Shown here in pieces: positions 32,811 through 41,615 of a stretch of DNA of 64,000 bases (positions within the stretch are counted from its first letter, which is position 1; every line of letters starts with the position of its first letter). A program made the translations under genes and the position numbers. The notes under the pieces are model-generated. The model was not told where the DNA came from. It saw only the letters and a program-made list of their open reading frames with translations, and did not search any database. The stretch is from an endosymbiont of Bathymodiolus septemdierum str. Myojin knoll (GTDB lineage: Bacteria > Pseudomonadota > Gammaproteobacteria > PS1 > Pseudothioglobaceae): positions 806,001 through 870,000 of the forward strand of contig NZ_AP013042.1 in NCBI RefSeq assembly GCF_001547755.1, written 5' to 3'.

Positions 32811-33626
32811 CTACCTTAAAATCTGTGAAAGTTTGATAAATACATCTTCATTGGTATAAAGCTTGCCGACATTGATTTTATGCTGAGAAAAGTGCATATA
32901 GCGTTTGTTGTCTTCTATTTGCAGTGCATCCTGATATTTCTTTGCCACTTTTTTATCAATATCAACCGTCAAAGTGTTGTGGTTTTGTGCGTTAACAAGG
33001 TTTAACTCGGTGCCAAAATTTGGCAACTCCTCTAATGGATCACGCACCATAATTGCATTAATTTGATTTTTATGGGCAATCAGCCCATAGTCATTATGCT
33101 GATAAAAATCACTAATAACAAAAGTCATTGACTTGGGTTGTTGAAGTAAATAATTATTAAGTGCTTCAAAGTTTAGCTCGGTTTTTAACAAATCAAAGTC
33201 CAACATACGCTTAATAGCAACAAGCAACTCTCCTGTATTGCTTAATGGAAAAATTTGCTGACCAACATCTGAAAAAAACACCAATTTTGTTTGATTTTTT
33301 TGTTTGATAGATGAATGGGCTAGATGTGCGATAATCTCTGCAATTAACACACTTTTTAGTTTAACCGAACCAAAATGCAGACTGCTTGAGAGTAACACAC
33401 AAATAACAACATTAATTTGCTTGTCTTCATTAAAAATATTGGTTTGCAATTCACCTGTTTTAGCACTAGCAGAAAAATTTATTTTTCGAATATCATCACC
33501 TGCTTGATAAGGTCGAATTTCACAAAAATCTAATCCTTCGCCACGCATTTTTGACAAATGTTCAGAGGACTTGTTAGTGAAAACATTTTTTTTGGCGCGT
33601 AATAATATCTCTTGAGCCAGCATCAT
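32811..33626 (-). CDS. DUF58-family protein
   Basis: A 271-residue protein with the DUF58 signature GLDFCEIRPYQAGDDIRKIN near residues 30-49 and a degenerate VWA-like domain (INVVICVLLSSSL, then FVISDFYQ). It lacks the N-terminal TM pair of longer relatives, so it is probably cytosolic. It follows moxR by 8 bases, and such proteins are thought to be clients or effectors of MoxR ATPases. Confidence 0.85.
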   Translation of the reverse strand: MMLAQEILLRAKKNVFTNKSSEHLSKMRGEGLDFCEIRPYQAGDDIRKINFSASAKTGELQTNIFNEDKQINVVICVLLSSSLHFGSVKLKSVLIAEIIAHLAHSSIKQKNQTKLVFFSDVGQQIFPLSNTGELLVAIKRMLDFDLLKTELNFEALNNYLLQQPKSMTFVISDFYQHNDYGLIAHKNQINAIMVRDPLEELPNFGTELNLVNAQNHNTLTVDIDKKVAKKYQDALQIEDNKRYMHFSQHKINVGKLYTNEDVFIKLSQILR

Positions 33627-33634
33627 TGCATTTT

Positions 33635-34573
33635 TTACGGTGTTTGAATGGCTTTAAGTATTTTCTTGATAATCGCCTGTGCAGTGATATTTTCTGCTTG
33701 TGCCTTGTAACTTAACACCAATCTGTGTTGCAGAACCTCATTGACCACACTGGCAATATCAAGCGGCGTAACAAAATCATTACCGCGAATTAACGCCTTA
33801 GCACAACTGGCTTTATATAAATCAATACTTGCCCTTGGACTGACACCAAATTCAATGTATTCTTTAATGTCTTCTAGTCCGTATTTCTGCGGATAACGCG
33901 TTGCAAAAACAATTTTAAGCATATATTCTCGGACTGCCTCATCAACATGAATTTTCTGAAACTGCTGCCTGATGTTAGCAATATCTTCTACATTTGCCAC
34001 TTGGTTAACCTTTTCAAAACCATCGATAGCAACACGCCTAACGACATCTAACTCTTCATCCAGCGTATTATAATCCAGCACAGTTTTTAACATAAAGCGG
34101 TCTAATTGCGCTTCTGGCAATGAATAAGTACCCTCTTGTTCTACTGGATTTTGTGTTGCCATTACCAAAAATGGCTCTTCAATTTTAAAACTCTCATTGG
34201 CAATGGTTACTTGTTGTTCAGCCATCACTTCAAGCAGTGCAGATTGCACCTTGGCAGGAGAGCGATTGATTTCATCTGCTAATAATAAATGGGTGAAAAT
34301 TGGTCCTTGTTTAACGCTAAATTCACCTGTTTTAGGGTTGTAAATTTGTGCACCTGTTAAATCACTAGGGAGTAAATCTGGGGTAAATTGAATACGCTTA
34401 AAATTAATTCCTAGCGTTTTTGACAAAGTGTTAATGGCCGTAGTTTTTGCCAGTCCTGGCACGCTTTCTACCAAAATATGCCCGCCAGCAATGAGTCCAA
34501 TCAACAAATTATCAACCAACGCCTCTTGACCGATAATAACCTTTTGTATTTCTTTTTTAATTAATGCTATCAT
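33635..34573 (-). CDS. MoxR-family AAA+ ATPase
   Basis: A 312-residue AAA+ chaperone-like ATPase. Walker A is SVPGLAKTTA (about 36-45), Walker B LLADEINRSPAKVQ, sensor 1 MATQNPVEQEGTY and sensor 2 near SPRASIDLY. First gene of the Bat cluster proper; its start overlaps the dUTPase stop by 17 bases. It probably remodels the VWA proteins encoded downstream. Confidence 0.92.
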   Translation of the reverse strand: MIALIKKEIQKVIIGQEALVDNLLIGLIAGGHILVESVPGLAKTTAINTLSKTLGINFKRIQFTPDLLPSDLTGAQIYNPKTGEFSVKQGPIFTHLLLADEINRSPAKVQSALLEVMAEQQVTIANESFKIEEPFLVMATQNPVEQEGTYSLPEAQLDRFMLKTVLDYNTLDEELDVVRRVAIDGFEKVNQVANVEDIANIRQQFQKIHVDEAVREYMLKIVFATRYPQKYGLEDIKEYIEFGVSPRASIDLYKASCAKALIRGNDFVTPLDIASVVNEVLQHRLVLSYKAQAENITAQAIIKKILKAIQTP

Positions 34574-35231
34574 TTTTATATACTTCCTCTAATTTTTTAT
34601 AAAATTGCTCTGGAGTTAATTCAGGATTTTTATCCATAATCGCAAAAGCAACGACATTATCTTCAACAATATTACCCTTGTCATCAAGCCACATCTTGAC
34701 ATAACTACCCTCCTTATAGCCATGGTCTTGTCTAAAGGTATTAAGTTGATTTTTGACTAAGTAACGCTTATATAATTCAGCCACATTCATATTCATAGTG
34801 GCTAATGCCTTAAAAAACAAGCCCGTTATTTCATATAATGCATTTTTTGATTTATCCACATTTGCATTAGCAGCGACAGCCACTATTTTTTCTAGGGTTT
34901 CTACCGTCATTTCCGGGTTAATCTCTCTCTCAGGCTGCATATCTACATACGCTTCAGCGAATTGCGTATCACCAAAATGTATCGCTTCTGACATAATAAA
35001 ATGCCAAATATCCACTAATTCAACTTTGGCATTATCTAAATCAGGTTGTCCTTCAATATCTTTCCAATGTTTCCAATTGAAAGAATCAATCGCCTCAGCA
35101 GCCTCCATATAAATACAACGCAACCAAGAAATTTGTCGCCCTTCTTTAGTTGCGCCTTCTGTCCAAATTAAGCCATTTGTAGCGTCATTTAACGCTTGTT
35201 GTAACTTAAACATTTGTTTGATTTGATTCAT
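34557..35231 (-). CDS. dimeric all-alpha dUTP diphosphatase
   Basis: Hydrolyses dUTP to dUMP. The 224-residue all-helical protein carries the dUTPase_2 metal-binding signature: EAAEAIDSFNWKHWK early and KVELVDIWHF (ExxxD) later. It belongs to the dimeric type seen in trypanosomes, phages and some bacteria, not the trimeric Dut family. It leads the Bat/MoxR transcription unit. Whether a trimeric Dut also exists elsewhere cannot be seen. Confidence 0.85.
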   Translation of the reverse strand: MNQIKQMFKLQQALNDATNGLIWTEGATKEGRQISWLRCIYMEAAEAIDSFNWKHWKDIEGQPDLDNAKVELVDIWHFIMSEAIHFGDTQFAEAYVDMQPEREINPEMTVETLEKIVAVAANANVDKSKNALYEITGLFFKALATMNMNVAELYKRYLVKNQLNTFRQDHGYKEGSYVKMWLDDKGNIVEDNVVAFAIMDKNPELTPEQFYKKLEEVYKNDSIN

Positions 35232-35304
35232 TTAATATAGCCTCATAATAATTGTTTAACATTATACAATTAATGGTGACTTGGACGAAGCTTTAAGTTG
35301 TTTT

Positions 35305-35619
35305 TCAATATAGAGTCATAGTGGTATCGACCTGCTTTGCCCAGGCATCAATACCACCTCGTAGGTTAATTACCTTCTCAAATCCAATTGAGTTAAAATA
35401 TCGCGCTACCTGCATTGAACGAATGCCGTGATGACAAATAATAACAATCTCCCTCGTCTTGTCTAACGAGTCAATATGATTCATTATCTGTCCCATCGGT
35501 AACAATCTAGAATTCTCAAAATGACACTTATCCCACTCCCACTGCTCTCGCACATCCAACAACAGTGGTTGATTGTCTTTTAAATAAGTATCAAGTTCAA
35601 TGGCATTAAAGTCTTTCAT
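35305..35619 (-). CDS. rhodanese-domain protein
   Basis: A single-domain sulfurtransferase of 104 aa, related to GlpE/PspE. The active-site loop is ICHHGIRSM with the catalytic Cys, preceded by LLLDVREQWEWD. No signal peptide. It begins four bases after the VWA gene stop, so it is the last gene of the minus-strand run from 39645. It could shuttle sulfane sulfur; the acceptor is unknown. Confidence 0.88.
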   Translation of the reverse strand: MKDFNAIELDTYLKDNQPLLLDVREQWEWDKCHFENSRLLPMGQIMNHIDSLDKTREIVIICHHGIRSMQVARYFNSIGFEKVINLRGGIDAWAKQVDTTMTLY

Positions 35620-35623
35620 AGAT

Positions 35624-36970
35624 TTAATTAAGTTGGATGCGCATGCCCCATGGAATGGGTTCTTTACCTTTGACGAGCCACATAACAGGGTAGTTGGGCG
35701 CTAAGTCGGGGAATATACCTTTAGCATCAGTAAAATAGATAAGGACATCGCAGGGGGTGTCTTGAATGCTTATGTAATCAAAGACGGGAATGAAGTTAGT
35801 ACCTTTGCCACCACCTAGGGAAACAGGGAATTGTAATTCATTCCAGGCTTCAAAACGCCATGGAGAGTGCTCAGAGAGTTTGTCATCGCAGGCAATTAGG
35901 GTGATGCTAGCACGGAGATTGGCTTTAATAGCGTCAACTTCTGAGACGAATTCATTGATTTCTTCTTGGGAAATCGAGCCTGAGGTGTCAATGGCAATGG
36001 CAATATCTATTTGCTGTGATTTGAGCGAAGGTAGGATTGCATCTCCTGAGCGGCGTGAAGGGCGTGTGTAAGAGAAATCATCACGAGCAAAGGTAGACAT
36101 ATATTGAGCTAACAATGATTGCCATGAGACTTGAGGTTGAAGAAAAAAGTCAATGAGCTTGGCAAACTCCCCATCTAATTTACCCGCCTGTTGGGCGAGT
36201 TGCGCACTGGAAGCAAGGTTTTTTTGCCATTGGGTAGCGAGTTGTTCCACTTCATCGGGCTTTAGAGATGGTGGCTGCTGAGCGAGTTGCGATTCACCCT
36301 TGCCCTGCCGATTGTCAGATTTTGAATCTGAATTGTTTTGCCGCTCCTGCTCTTTTTGTAAATCGTCTTCACGCATACCACCATCAGATTGCTTTGAGTC
36401 GTCATTGGCCTGGTCATCGTATAAATGCTGGTCCATTGGCTCTTGATCGAGATTATCATCGATCATTGGGTAAATTTCTTCGGCAATCATACCTTGGTAT
36501 TGACGAAAAATTGGCACATCAATCGGCGGATGAAAACCCTCTTTAACTAAGAGTGGATTAATGGCAAAATCACAGGCCAAATCCCACTTGTGCTTTGTCC
36601 GATTACCTCTGCGAGCAAAATGTGTCAATGCACAGTGCAAGGCTTCGTGAATCAGTATAAATTTGATTTGATGATTGTTGAGCGAATCAATGAATTTAGG
36701 GTTGTAATAAAAACTTTTAGCATCAGTAGCACTGGTTTTGCACCAAGAATCTGCTGCAACAAGCGGTAATCGCAATACTAAATTACCCAAAAAAGGTCTA
36801 TCCAATATCAGTTGTGTACGCGCCTTGGTGAGCTTACTCTCAATCTGCTGTAATTCATTTTGCGTCAGTTTAGGTTTTTCAGACTTAACAATATCCTCAC
36901 CAACCACTCTAACCTGCTCATCGGGTTTAATCGTTTCACTTTGCCAAGATTGATAATCTGATGTGCTCAT
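35624..36970 (-). CDS. VWA-like domain protein with HExxH motif (DUF2201 type)
   Basis: 448 aa. The N-terminal metallopeptidase-like domain has ILIHEALHCALTHF (HExxH) and a later WDLACDFAINPLL. A middle segment (about 180-245) is acidic, Gln/Ser/Asp-rich and probably disordered. The C-terminal VWA-like domain has IAIDTSGSIS as its metal site. This family is regularly encoded with a MoxR ATPase, here at 38605-39645. Its overlap of four bases with the hemerythrin gene shows coupling. Confidence 0.85.
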   Translation of the reverse strand: MSTSDYQSWQSETIKPDEQVRVVGEDIVKSEKPKLTQNELQQIESKLTKARTQLILDRPFLGNLVLRLPLVAADSWCKTSATDAKSFYYNPKFIDSLNNHQIKFILIHEALHCALTHFARRGNRTKHKWDLACDFAINPLLVKEGFHPPIDVPIFRQYQGMIAEEIYPMIDDNLDQEPMDQHLYDDQANDDSKQSDGGMREDDLQKEQERQNNSDSKSDNRQGKGESQLAQQPPSLKPDEVEQLATQWQKNLASSAQLAQQAGKLDGEFAKLIDFFLQPQVSWQSLLAQYMSTFARDDFSYTRPSRRSGDAILPSLKSQQIDIAIAIDTSGSISQEEINEFVSEVDAIKANLRASITLIACDDKLSEHSPWRFEAWNELQFPVSLGGGKGTNFIPVFDYISIQDTPCDVLIYFTDAKGIFPDLAPNYPVMWLVKGKEPIPWGMRIQLN

Positions 36971-37413
36971 ATTTTAATAATTGGCTTATGCGATAGGCTT
37001 GATTTAAGAATGTTTAATTTTTCATTGTCTGATAGTAAATTAATTTTTGGGAATAATTCTCTGTCCTCTAATCGAGAATGGGATTTTAACAAATTACCAA
37101 AATTTAATAACCTTTCTGGGTGATTGTGTAGGCTTTCAGCCAAACTATATAATTGCTGGTGTTCATCAAATAATTGATTGCATAACTTTAAAAGTGCATC
37201 TGATTTACCCTTTAAAGGGGTAAAAATTGTTAACTCTTCTGTTTCAAAATGTTCAGCAAAGGTTTTTCTAAATACCTTAGATACTTGTGTGCATAATTTT
37301 TTAATTTCGGTATTATTGTTATTTGATTTTGCGGTATTAACACACTTATTTCCTAATGATAAGGATATATGATGCTCTCTAGTAAGCGTTAAAAGTTCGT
37401 TGGCTATTTTCAT
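36967..37413 (-). CDS. hemerythrin-domain protein
   Basis: A 148-residue four-helix protein with the diiron ligand spacing of hemerythrin-like domains: HH near 14-15, FAEHFETEE (H..xxxE), FDEHQQLYSL and HSRLEDRELFP. Such proteins bind O2 or NO or serve in iron and nitrosative-stress repair. Its place between nnrS and the VWA gene, overlapping both, favours a nitric-oxide role. Confidence 0.8.
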   Translation of the reverse strand: MKIANELLTLTREHHISLSLGNKCVNTAKSNNNNTEIKKLCTQVSKVFRKTFAEHFETEELTIFTPLKGKSDALLKLCNQLFDEHQQLYSLAESLHNHPERLLNFGNLLKSHSRLEDRELFPKINLLSDNEKLNILKSSLSHKPIIKI

Positions 37414-38594
37414 TATCCAGATTGCCCGTCAATCCTTACTTTAAAAAACATAGGAATATAAACAAATGAAAAAGTAGCAAAAACACCCACCCATAAGACT
37501 TGCGCAATAAAAATCCATAAAGTGTAGTAATCCATACTCAGTATCGGTAAAAACACTCTAACAATAAAAGATAAAATTAACAATATAAAAATAAAATTTA
37601 ATGCTTTTGGCGGATTAAAAACATCTCTGCCTGTGTGACCCAAGCTAACTCTGCTCATCATACTAATGGTTATTAGGGCAATGCCAAAAGCAAAACTATG
37701 CACATCTAAATGTGGCGGTAAAATGACAAAATAAGATGCTACCTTAAATCCAAAACCTAATATTAACAAGCCGTAAGCCAAATAAAGCCCCCATATTAAA
37801 GGCTTTGTCCAAATTTTTGCGTTATACCAATACACCAATCTAACACCATGAATGACGACTAAAAACACAGCTATAATGACACTAATAAAGGTATTGAAGA
37901 ATACTTCGATGGGAATATAAATCACCATCAAAACTAAGCTTGAAACATCTAAGAATTTAGCATTTTTTAATTCATAATTAAGCCCTAACCCACGCTCAAT
38001 AAAGAAAGGTATTAGGCGTCTTATCATCATAAAAATAAGGCTTAAAATCAAATAAAATCCTAGGTACAATCCCCAGGTTACACCCTGCTCAACTTCGCTT
38101 AATAGACCAAAATAAAACAAACTATGTGCCACTAGCATAAGCAACAACTTGGCAATAATGCCACTGTGCTTCCATTGCCTAGTTTTAATAATTGGGTAAG
38201 CGATAGCGATTAAAGAAAATAATAAAAATCCAACATCAATAAATGCCTGAATTAGCAAGTATTCATCAGCAATAAAAGGTAAAAATCTAGCCAAAGCCCA
38301 GAGTATAAAAAGCGCCAACAAAGATTTTCCATGCAATGTTTGCACACCTGTCCAATTTTTCACAGCTGTTAATAAAAAACCGACAATAACCGCCATTGTA
38401 TAGGCAAAAATCATTTCATGTGCATGCCAAGTAGCGGTATTAATATGACTGGTTAATAAAGAAGTATGAAAAAAAACGCCCCACAGCACCATTGAAATCG
38501 TAGCAATTAAGCCTGCTGCCATAAAAAACACTCTAAACCCTGAGCGCAAAACTGGTGTTGTTGAGTGGCTATTATTTTGGTTAAGATTAATCAT
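37413..38594 (-). CDS. nnrS: NnrS-family membrane protein
   Basis: A heme- and copper-binding polytopic protein of 393 aa with about 12 TM helices. Conserved histidines include TWHAHEMIFAY and DVHSFAFGI, plus SRVSLGHTGRD. NnrS proteins protect against nitrosative stress in studied bacteria. The ATG at 38594 has AGAGGT in front; the open frame begins at 38612 inside the moxR gene end. It sits downstream of a MoxR ATPase. Confidence 0.9.
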   Translation of the reverse strand: MINLNQNNSHSTTPVLRSGFRVFFMAAGLIATISMVLWGVFFHTSLLTSHINTATWHAHEMIFAYTMAVIVGFLLTAVKNWTGVQTLHGKSLLALFILWALARFLPFIADEYLLIQAFIDVGFLLFSLIAIAYPIIKTRQWKHSGIIAKLLLMLVAHSLFYFGLLSEVEQGVTWGLYLGFYLILSLIFMMIRRLIPFFIERGLGLNYELKNAKFLDVSSLVLMVIYIPIEVFFNTFISVIIAVFLVVIHGVRLVYWYNAKIWTKPLIWGLYLAYGLLILGFGFKVASYFVILPPHLDVHSFAFGIALITISMMSRVSLGHTGRDVFNPPKALNFIFILLILSFIVRVFLPILSMDYYTLWIFIAQVLWVGVFATFSFVYIPMFFKVRIDGQSG

Positions 38595-38604
38595 TATATG
38601 ACCT

Positions 38605-39645
38605 CTAATCAAACATCACATCGGCAATTTTTCCTGCCCAGTCGGCAAATTCAGGTAGGGAGAAAATCTGCTCACCAATCGCGCGTTGCATATCGGATAC
38701 TAGCATTACCCCGAGTTCTTTTTGTGGGAAGTCTTTAGCAAAATTAAGGATATTACCCCAAACCACTTGGGCGTTATCAGCACCTTTGACGCTGATCGCT
38801 CTACCGACTAAGGCGGAGCAGATGGCATATTGTAAATCAATGGCATCGGGAATTGAGACAGTTTCGCCGTTTACAATCGCATCAAGGTCGGGTAAATCTG
38901 CTAAATGTTCAATAAAAGTAGCGACTTCAACGCCTGCCACTTCCCCAACACAGGCGCTGGCTGTAGACCTAAACAAGCTTAGGTTGTTGTCAAACTTTTG
39001 TAAAGCGCGATGGGTGAATTCCCAGGTTCTTGGTGATGGGAATGCAACTGGATTGTGTGCGGGGTCAAATTCAAATAAATGTTCGGGGCGATAGCGTAAA
39101 AAACCAATAATGCGTTCATCAATATTATTTTGGTATGCCCAAGCGACCCAATCATCAAGATTGACCTCCAGGGTGTAGTGCGAAAAACGATTGGCAAGTG
39201 GTGCAGGCATTGAATAAGTCACCCCCCTATCGCCTTGGCGGTTGCCAGCAGCAAAGATGACCCAACCATCAGGCACGATATAATCACCCAAACGACGGTC
39301 TAAAATTAATTGGTAAGCCGCTGCGGAAACTGTTGGTGCTGCTGAGGTAATCTCGTCTAAAAATAAAATACCTTTCTCACCATGTCGCTTTGCATCAGGC
39401 AATAATGAAGGAATTGCCCAATCCACTTGCTCGCCATTTTTAAAAGGAATACCGCGTAAATCACTCGGCTCCATCTGCGACAGACGAATATCAATCATAT
39501 TAACTTTGTGCGTATTGGCAACTTCGGCAATAATTTGTGATTTGCCGATGCCTGGCACACCCCATAGCATTACAGGGGTATGATGACCCAGTTCAACGGA
39601 TTCAAACTCTTGATTTAAGATGGTGCTGACTTTCTGTGGACGCAT
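38605..39645 (-). CDS. MoxR-like AAA+ ATPase
   Basis: 346 aa from the ATG at 39645, which has GAAGGGGAT in front; the frame reads 30 codons further upstream but these look non-coding. Walker A is GVPGIGKSQ, Walker B ILFLDEITSAAP and sensor 1 IFAAGNRQGDRG. Likely partner of the VWA protein at 35624-36970. The arrangement resembles NorQ/NorD-type ATPase-VWA pairs, but no NO reductase gene is present here. Confidence 0.9.
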   Translation of the reverse strand: MRPQKVSTILNQEFESVELGHHTPVMLWGVPGIGKSQIIAEVANTHKVNMIDIRLSQMEPSDLRGIPFKNGEQVDWAIPSLLPDAKRHGEKGILFLDEITSAAPTVSAAAYQLILDRRLGDYIVPDGWVIFAAGNRQGDRGVTYSMPAPLANRFSHYTLEVNLDDWVAWAYQNNIDERIIGFLRYRPEHLFEFDPAHNPVAFPSPRTWEFTHRALQKFDNNLSLFRSTASACVGEVAGVEVATFIEHLADLPDLDAIVNGETVSIPDAIDLQYAICSALVGRAISVKGADNAQVVWGNILNFAKDFPQKELGVMLVSDMQRAIGEQIFSLPEFADWAGKIADVMFD

Positions 39646-39721
39646 TGAAATATCCCCTTCTAACTTGAAAATAATAAAAATTATCCCTATTTTATAGTAA
39701 TAGACACTAAAATCACCTATT

Positions 39722-40006
39722 ATGATTAAGCCCAATGCAAAACCTACTCCAGAAGAAATTTTTAATTTTCCCTGCGATTACCCTATTAAGGTAATGGGCA
39801 AGGACCACGAGGACTTGCACGCTGAAATGTGTTGCATCATTGAACGACATGCTGGGGCAATTCACCCAAGTCAAATTACCAGTAGAAAAAGCACCAAAGG
39901 TAGTTATATCTCTTACACGGTCAGAATCACTGCGACCAGTATTGCGCAACTCAATTCTATCAACCAAGAACTGCAAGACCATCCATTAGTTGCCTACATT
40001 CTTTAA
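39722..40006 (+). CDS. ybeD: YbeD/DUF493 family protein
   Basis: A 94-residue ACT-like-fold protein, with [13 protein letters not shown] near the start and [14 protein letters not shown] in the middle as in E. coli YbeD. It is encoded directly before lipB, the usual place. Its stop overlaps the lipB ATG (TAATG). A regulatory or lipoate-related role is assumed from context only. Confidence 0.9.
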   Translation: MIKPNAKPTPEEIFNFPCDYPIKVMGKDHEDLHAEMCCIIERHAGAIHPSQITSRKSTKGSYISYTVRITATSIAQLNSINQELQDHPLVAYIL

Positions 40007-40611
40007 TGCAAATACAACGCCTCGGATTACAAGATTACACCCAAACTTGGGCGGCAATGCGTTCCTTTAGCGCTAAACGACAAGCGCATACTGAGGACGA
40101 ACTCTGGATTGTTGAGCACCCTGCTGTTTTTACCCAAGGCATCTCTGGAAAGGCTGAAAACTTACTTAACGACAATAATATCCCCGTAGTGCAGTCCGAC
40201 CGTGGTGGGCAAATTACCTATCACGGTCCAGGTCAATTGGTAATTTATTGCCTAATTGACTTGCGACGCTTAGGTATCGGCGTCAAAAAAATGGTGTCAT
40301 TGATAGAAGATGCAATCATGGATTTACTCGACACCCACGGTATTGACTCAGAACTCAGAGAAGGTGCGCATGGCGTGTATGTCAATGGCGCTAAAATTGC
40401 CGCATTAGGACTAAAGGTTAAAAATGGCAATACTTACCATGGGCTGAGTGTAAATGTTGATATGGACCTTTCGCCCTTCTTGCAAATAAACCCTTGTGGA
40501 TATCAAGGTTTAGCAGTTACACAAATGGCAGATTTAACGGATAATGTGCAACTTGAAGCCGTCGGCAATGAACTCACGCAATTATTAACCCACTATGTCA
40601 CAAGAAATTGA
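40006..40611 (+). CDS. lipB: octanoyltransferase
   Basis: Transfers octanoate from acyl carrier protein to lipoyl domains. At 201 aa it carries the family signature [14 protein letters not shown], the catalytic lysine in [11 protein letters not shown] and the acyl-accepting Cys in NPCGYQGL. It overlaps ybeD by one base and lipA by 17, a compact lipoate operon. Confidence 0.95.
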   Translation: MQIQRLGLQDYTQTWAAMRSFSAKRQAHTEDELWIVEHPAVFTQGISGKAENLLNDNNIPVVQSDRGGQITYHGPGQLVIYCLIDLRRLGIGVKKMVSLIEDAIMDLLDTHGIDSELREGAHGVYVNGAKIAALGLKVKNGNTYHGLSVNVDMDLSPFLQINPCGYQGLAVTQMADLTDNVQLEAVGNELTQLLTHYVTRN

Positions 40612-41542
40612 AATTAAAACCCTAAAAGGCGCATCAAAAACTGCTCGTTTACGCATTAAACCAGATGCCACGCGTATTCCGTTGAAGAAACCGAGTTGGA
40701 TTCGTATTAAACTTGCTAGTGGCTCAAAAGTCAGTAAATTGAAAGACACGCTACGCGCTCAAAAACTATTTACCGTCTGCGAAGAAGCGCAATGCCCCAA
40801 TCTTGCCGAATGCTTCACCCATGGCACCGCAACTTTTATGATTATGGGGCAAATTTGCACCCGTCGTTGTCCATTTTGCGATGTTGCACACGGTAAACCA
40901 AAGCCCTTAGATGCAGATGAGCCCAAGCACTTAGCGGAAACCATTGAAAAAATGGCACTCAAATATGTGGTCATTACTTCCGTTGATAGAGATGATTTGC
41001 GTGATGGAGGTGCTAACCATTTTAAAGAATGCATTGATGCCATTAGAACAGCCACACCGAAAGTTAAAATTGAAATCCTAACACCTGATTTCAGAGGTAG
41101 AATTGACAAGGCACTCGAAATTTTTCAAAGCTGCCCACCTGATGTATTTAATCACAACCTTGAAACCGTGCCAAGTCTTTATCCAAAAGTCCGCCCAGGA
41201 GCAAGTTACGAGTATTCTTTAAAGTTACTGCAGTCTTTCAAGCAACAACATCCACAGGTAACGACTAAATCAGGCTTAATGCTCGGCGTTGGCGAAACTA
41301 AACAACAGGTATTAAATGTTTTAACCGACCTACGAACACATAATGTCGATATGCTCACGCTTGGTCAGTATTTACAACCTAGCAAGCACCACTTAGCCGT
41401 TGAGGAATATGTCACACCTGAACAATTCAAAGCGTATAAAGAAATTGCTATAAAAATGGGATTTTCACAGGTTGCCAGTGGTCCAATGGTACGCTCATCC
41501 TATCATGCGGACTTGCAGGTGGCAGGTGAATCTATCGGCTGA
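40595..41542 (+). CDS. lipA: lipoyl synthase
   Basis: Radical-SAM enzyme inserting two sulfurs into protein-bound octanoate. The auxiliary cluster Cys are in [12 protein letters not shown] and the radical-SAM cluster in CTRRCPFCD. The C-terminal RSSYHAD serine is the usual cluster ligand. 315 aa is typical. The start lies inside lipB. Confidence 0.96.
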   Translation: MSQEIEIKTLKGASKTARLRIKPDATRIPLKKPSWIRIKLASGSKVSKLKDTLRAQKLFTVCEEAQCPNLAECFTHGTATFMIMGQICTRRCPFCDVAHGKPKPLDADEPKHLAETIEKMALKYVVITSVDRDDLRDGGANHFKECIDAIRTATPKVKIEILTPDFRGRIDKALEIFQSCPPDVFNHNLETVPSLYPKVRPGASYEYSLKLLQSFKQQHPQVTTKSGLMLGVGETKQQVLNVLTDLRTHNVDMLTLGQYLQPSKHHLAVEEYVTPEQFKAYKEIAIKMGFSQVASGPMVRSSYHADLQVAGESIG

Positions 41543-41575
41543 TCTTAACTTTGGGCTTTAGGGGTAATGAAAAAA

Positions 41576-41600
41576 ATCACCTAAAAAAAGGTTTTTTTTA
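41576..41600. terminator. weak bidirectional terminator between lipA and the RND gene
   Basis: ACCT, six A, AGGT followed by eight T on the + strand; on the minus strand the same short stem is followed by GATTTTTTT. The stem is only 4-5 bp, but it lies between two convergent genes where a terminator is expected. Confidence 0.35.
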
Positions 41601-41615
41601 ATTAAGTTGAGACAT

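Noticed and set aside
35624-36970. Cobalt or magnesium chelatase subunit (CobT/BchD)
   Set aside because: The VWA-MoxR pairing is similar, but the N-terminal HExxH domain places it with the DUF2201 metallopeptidase-like family.
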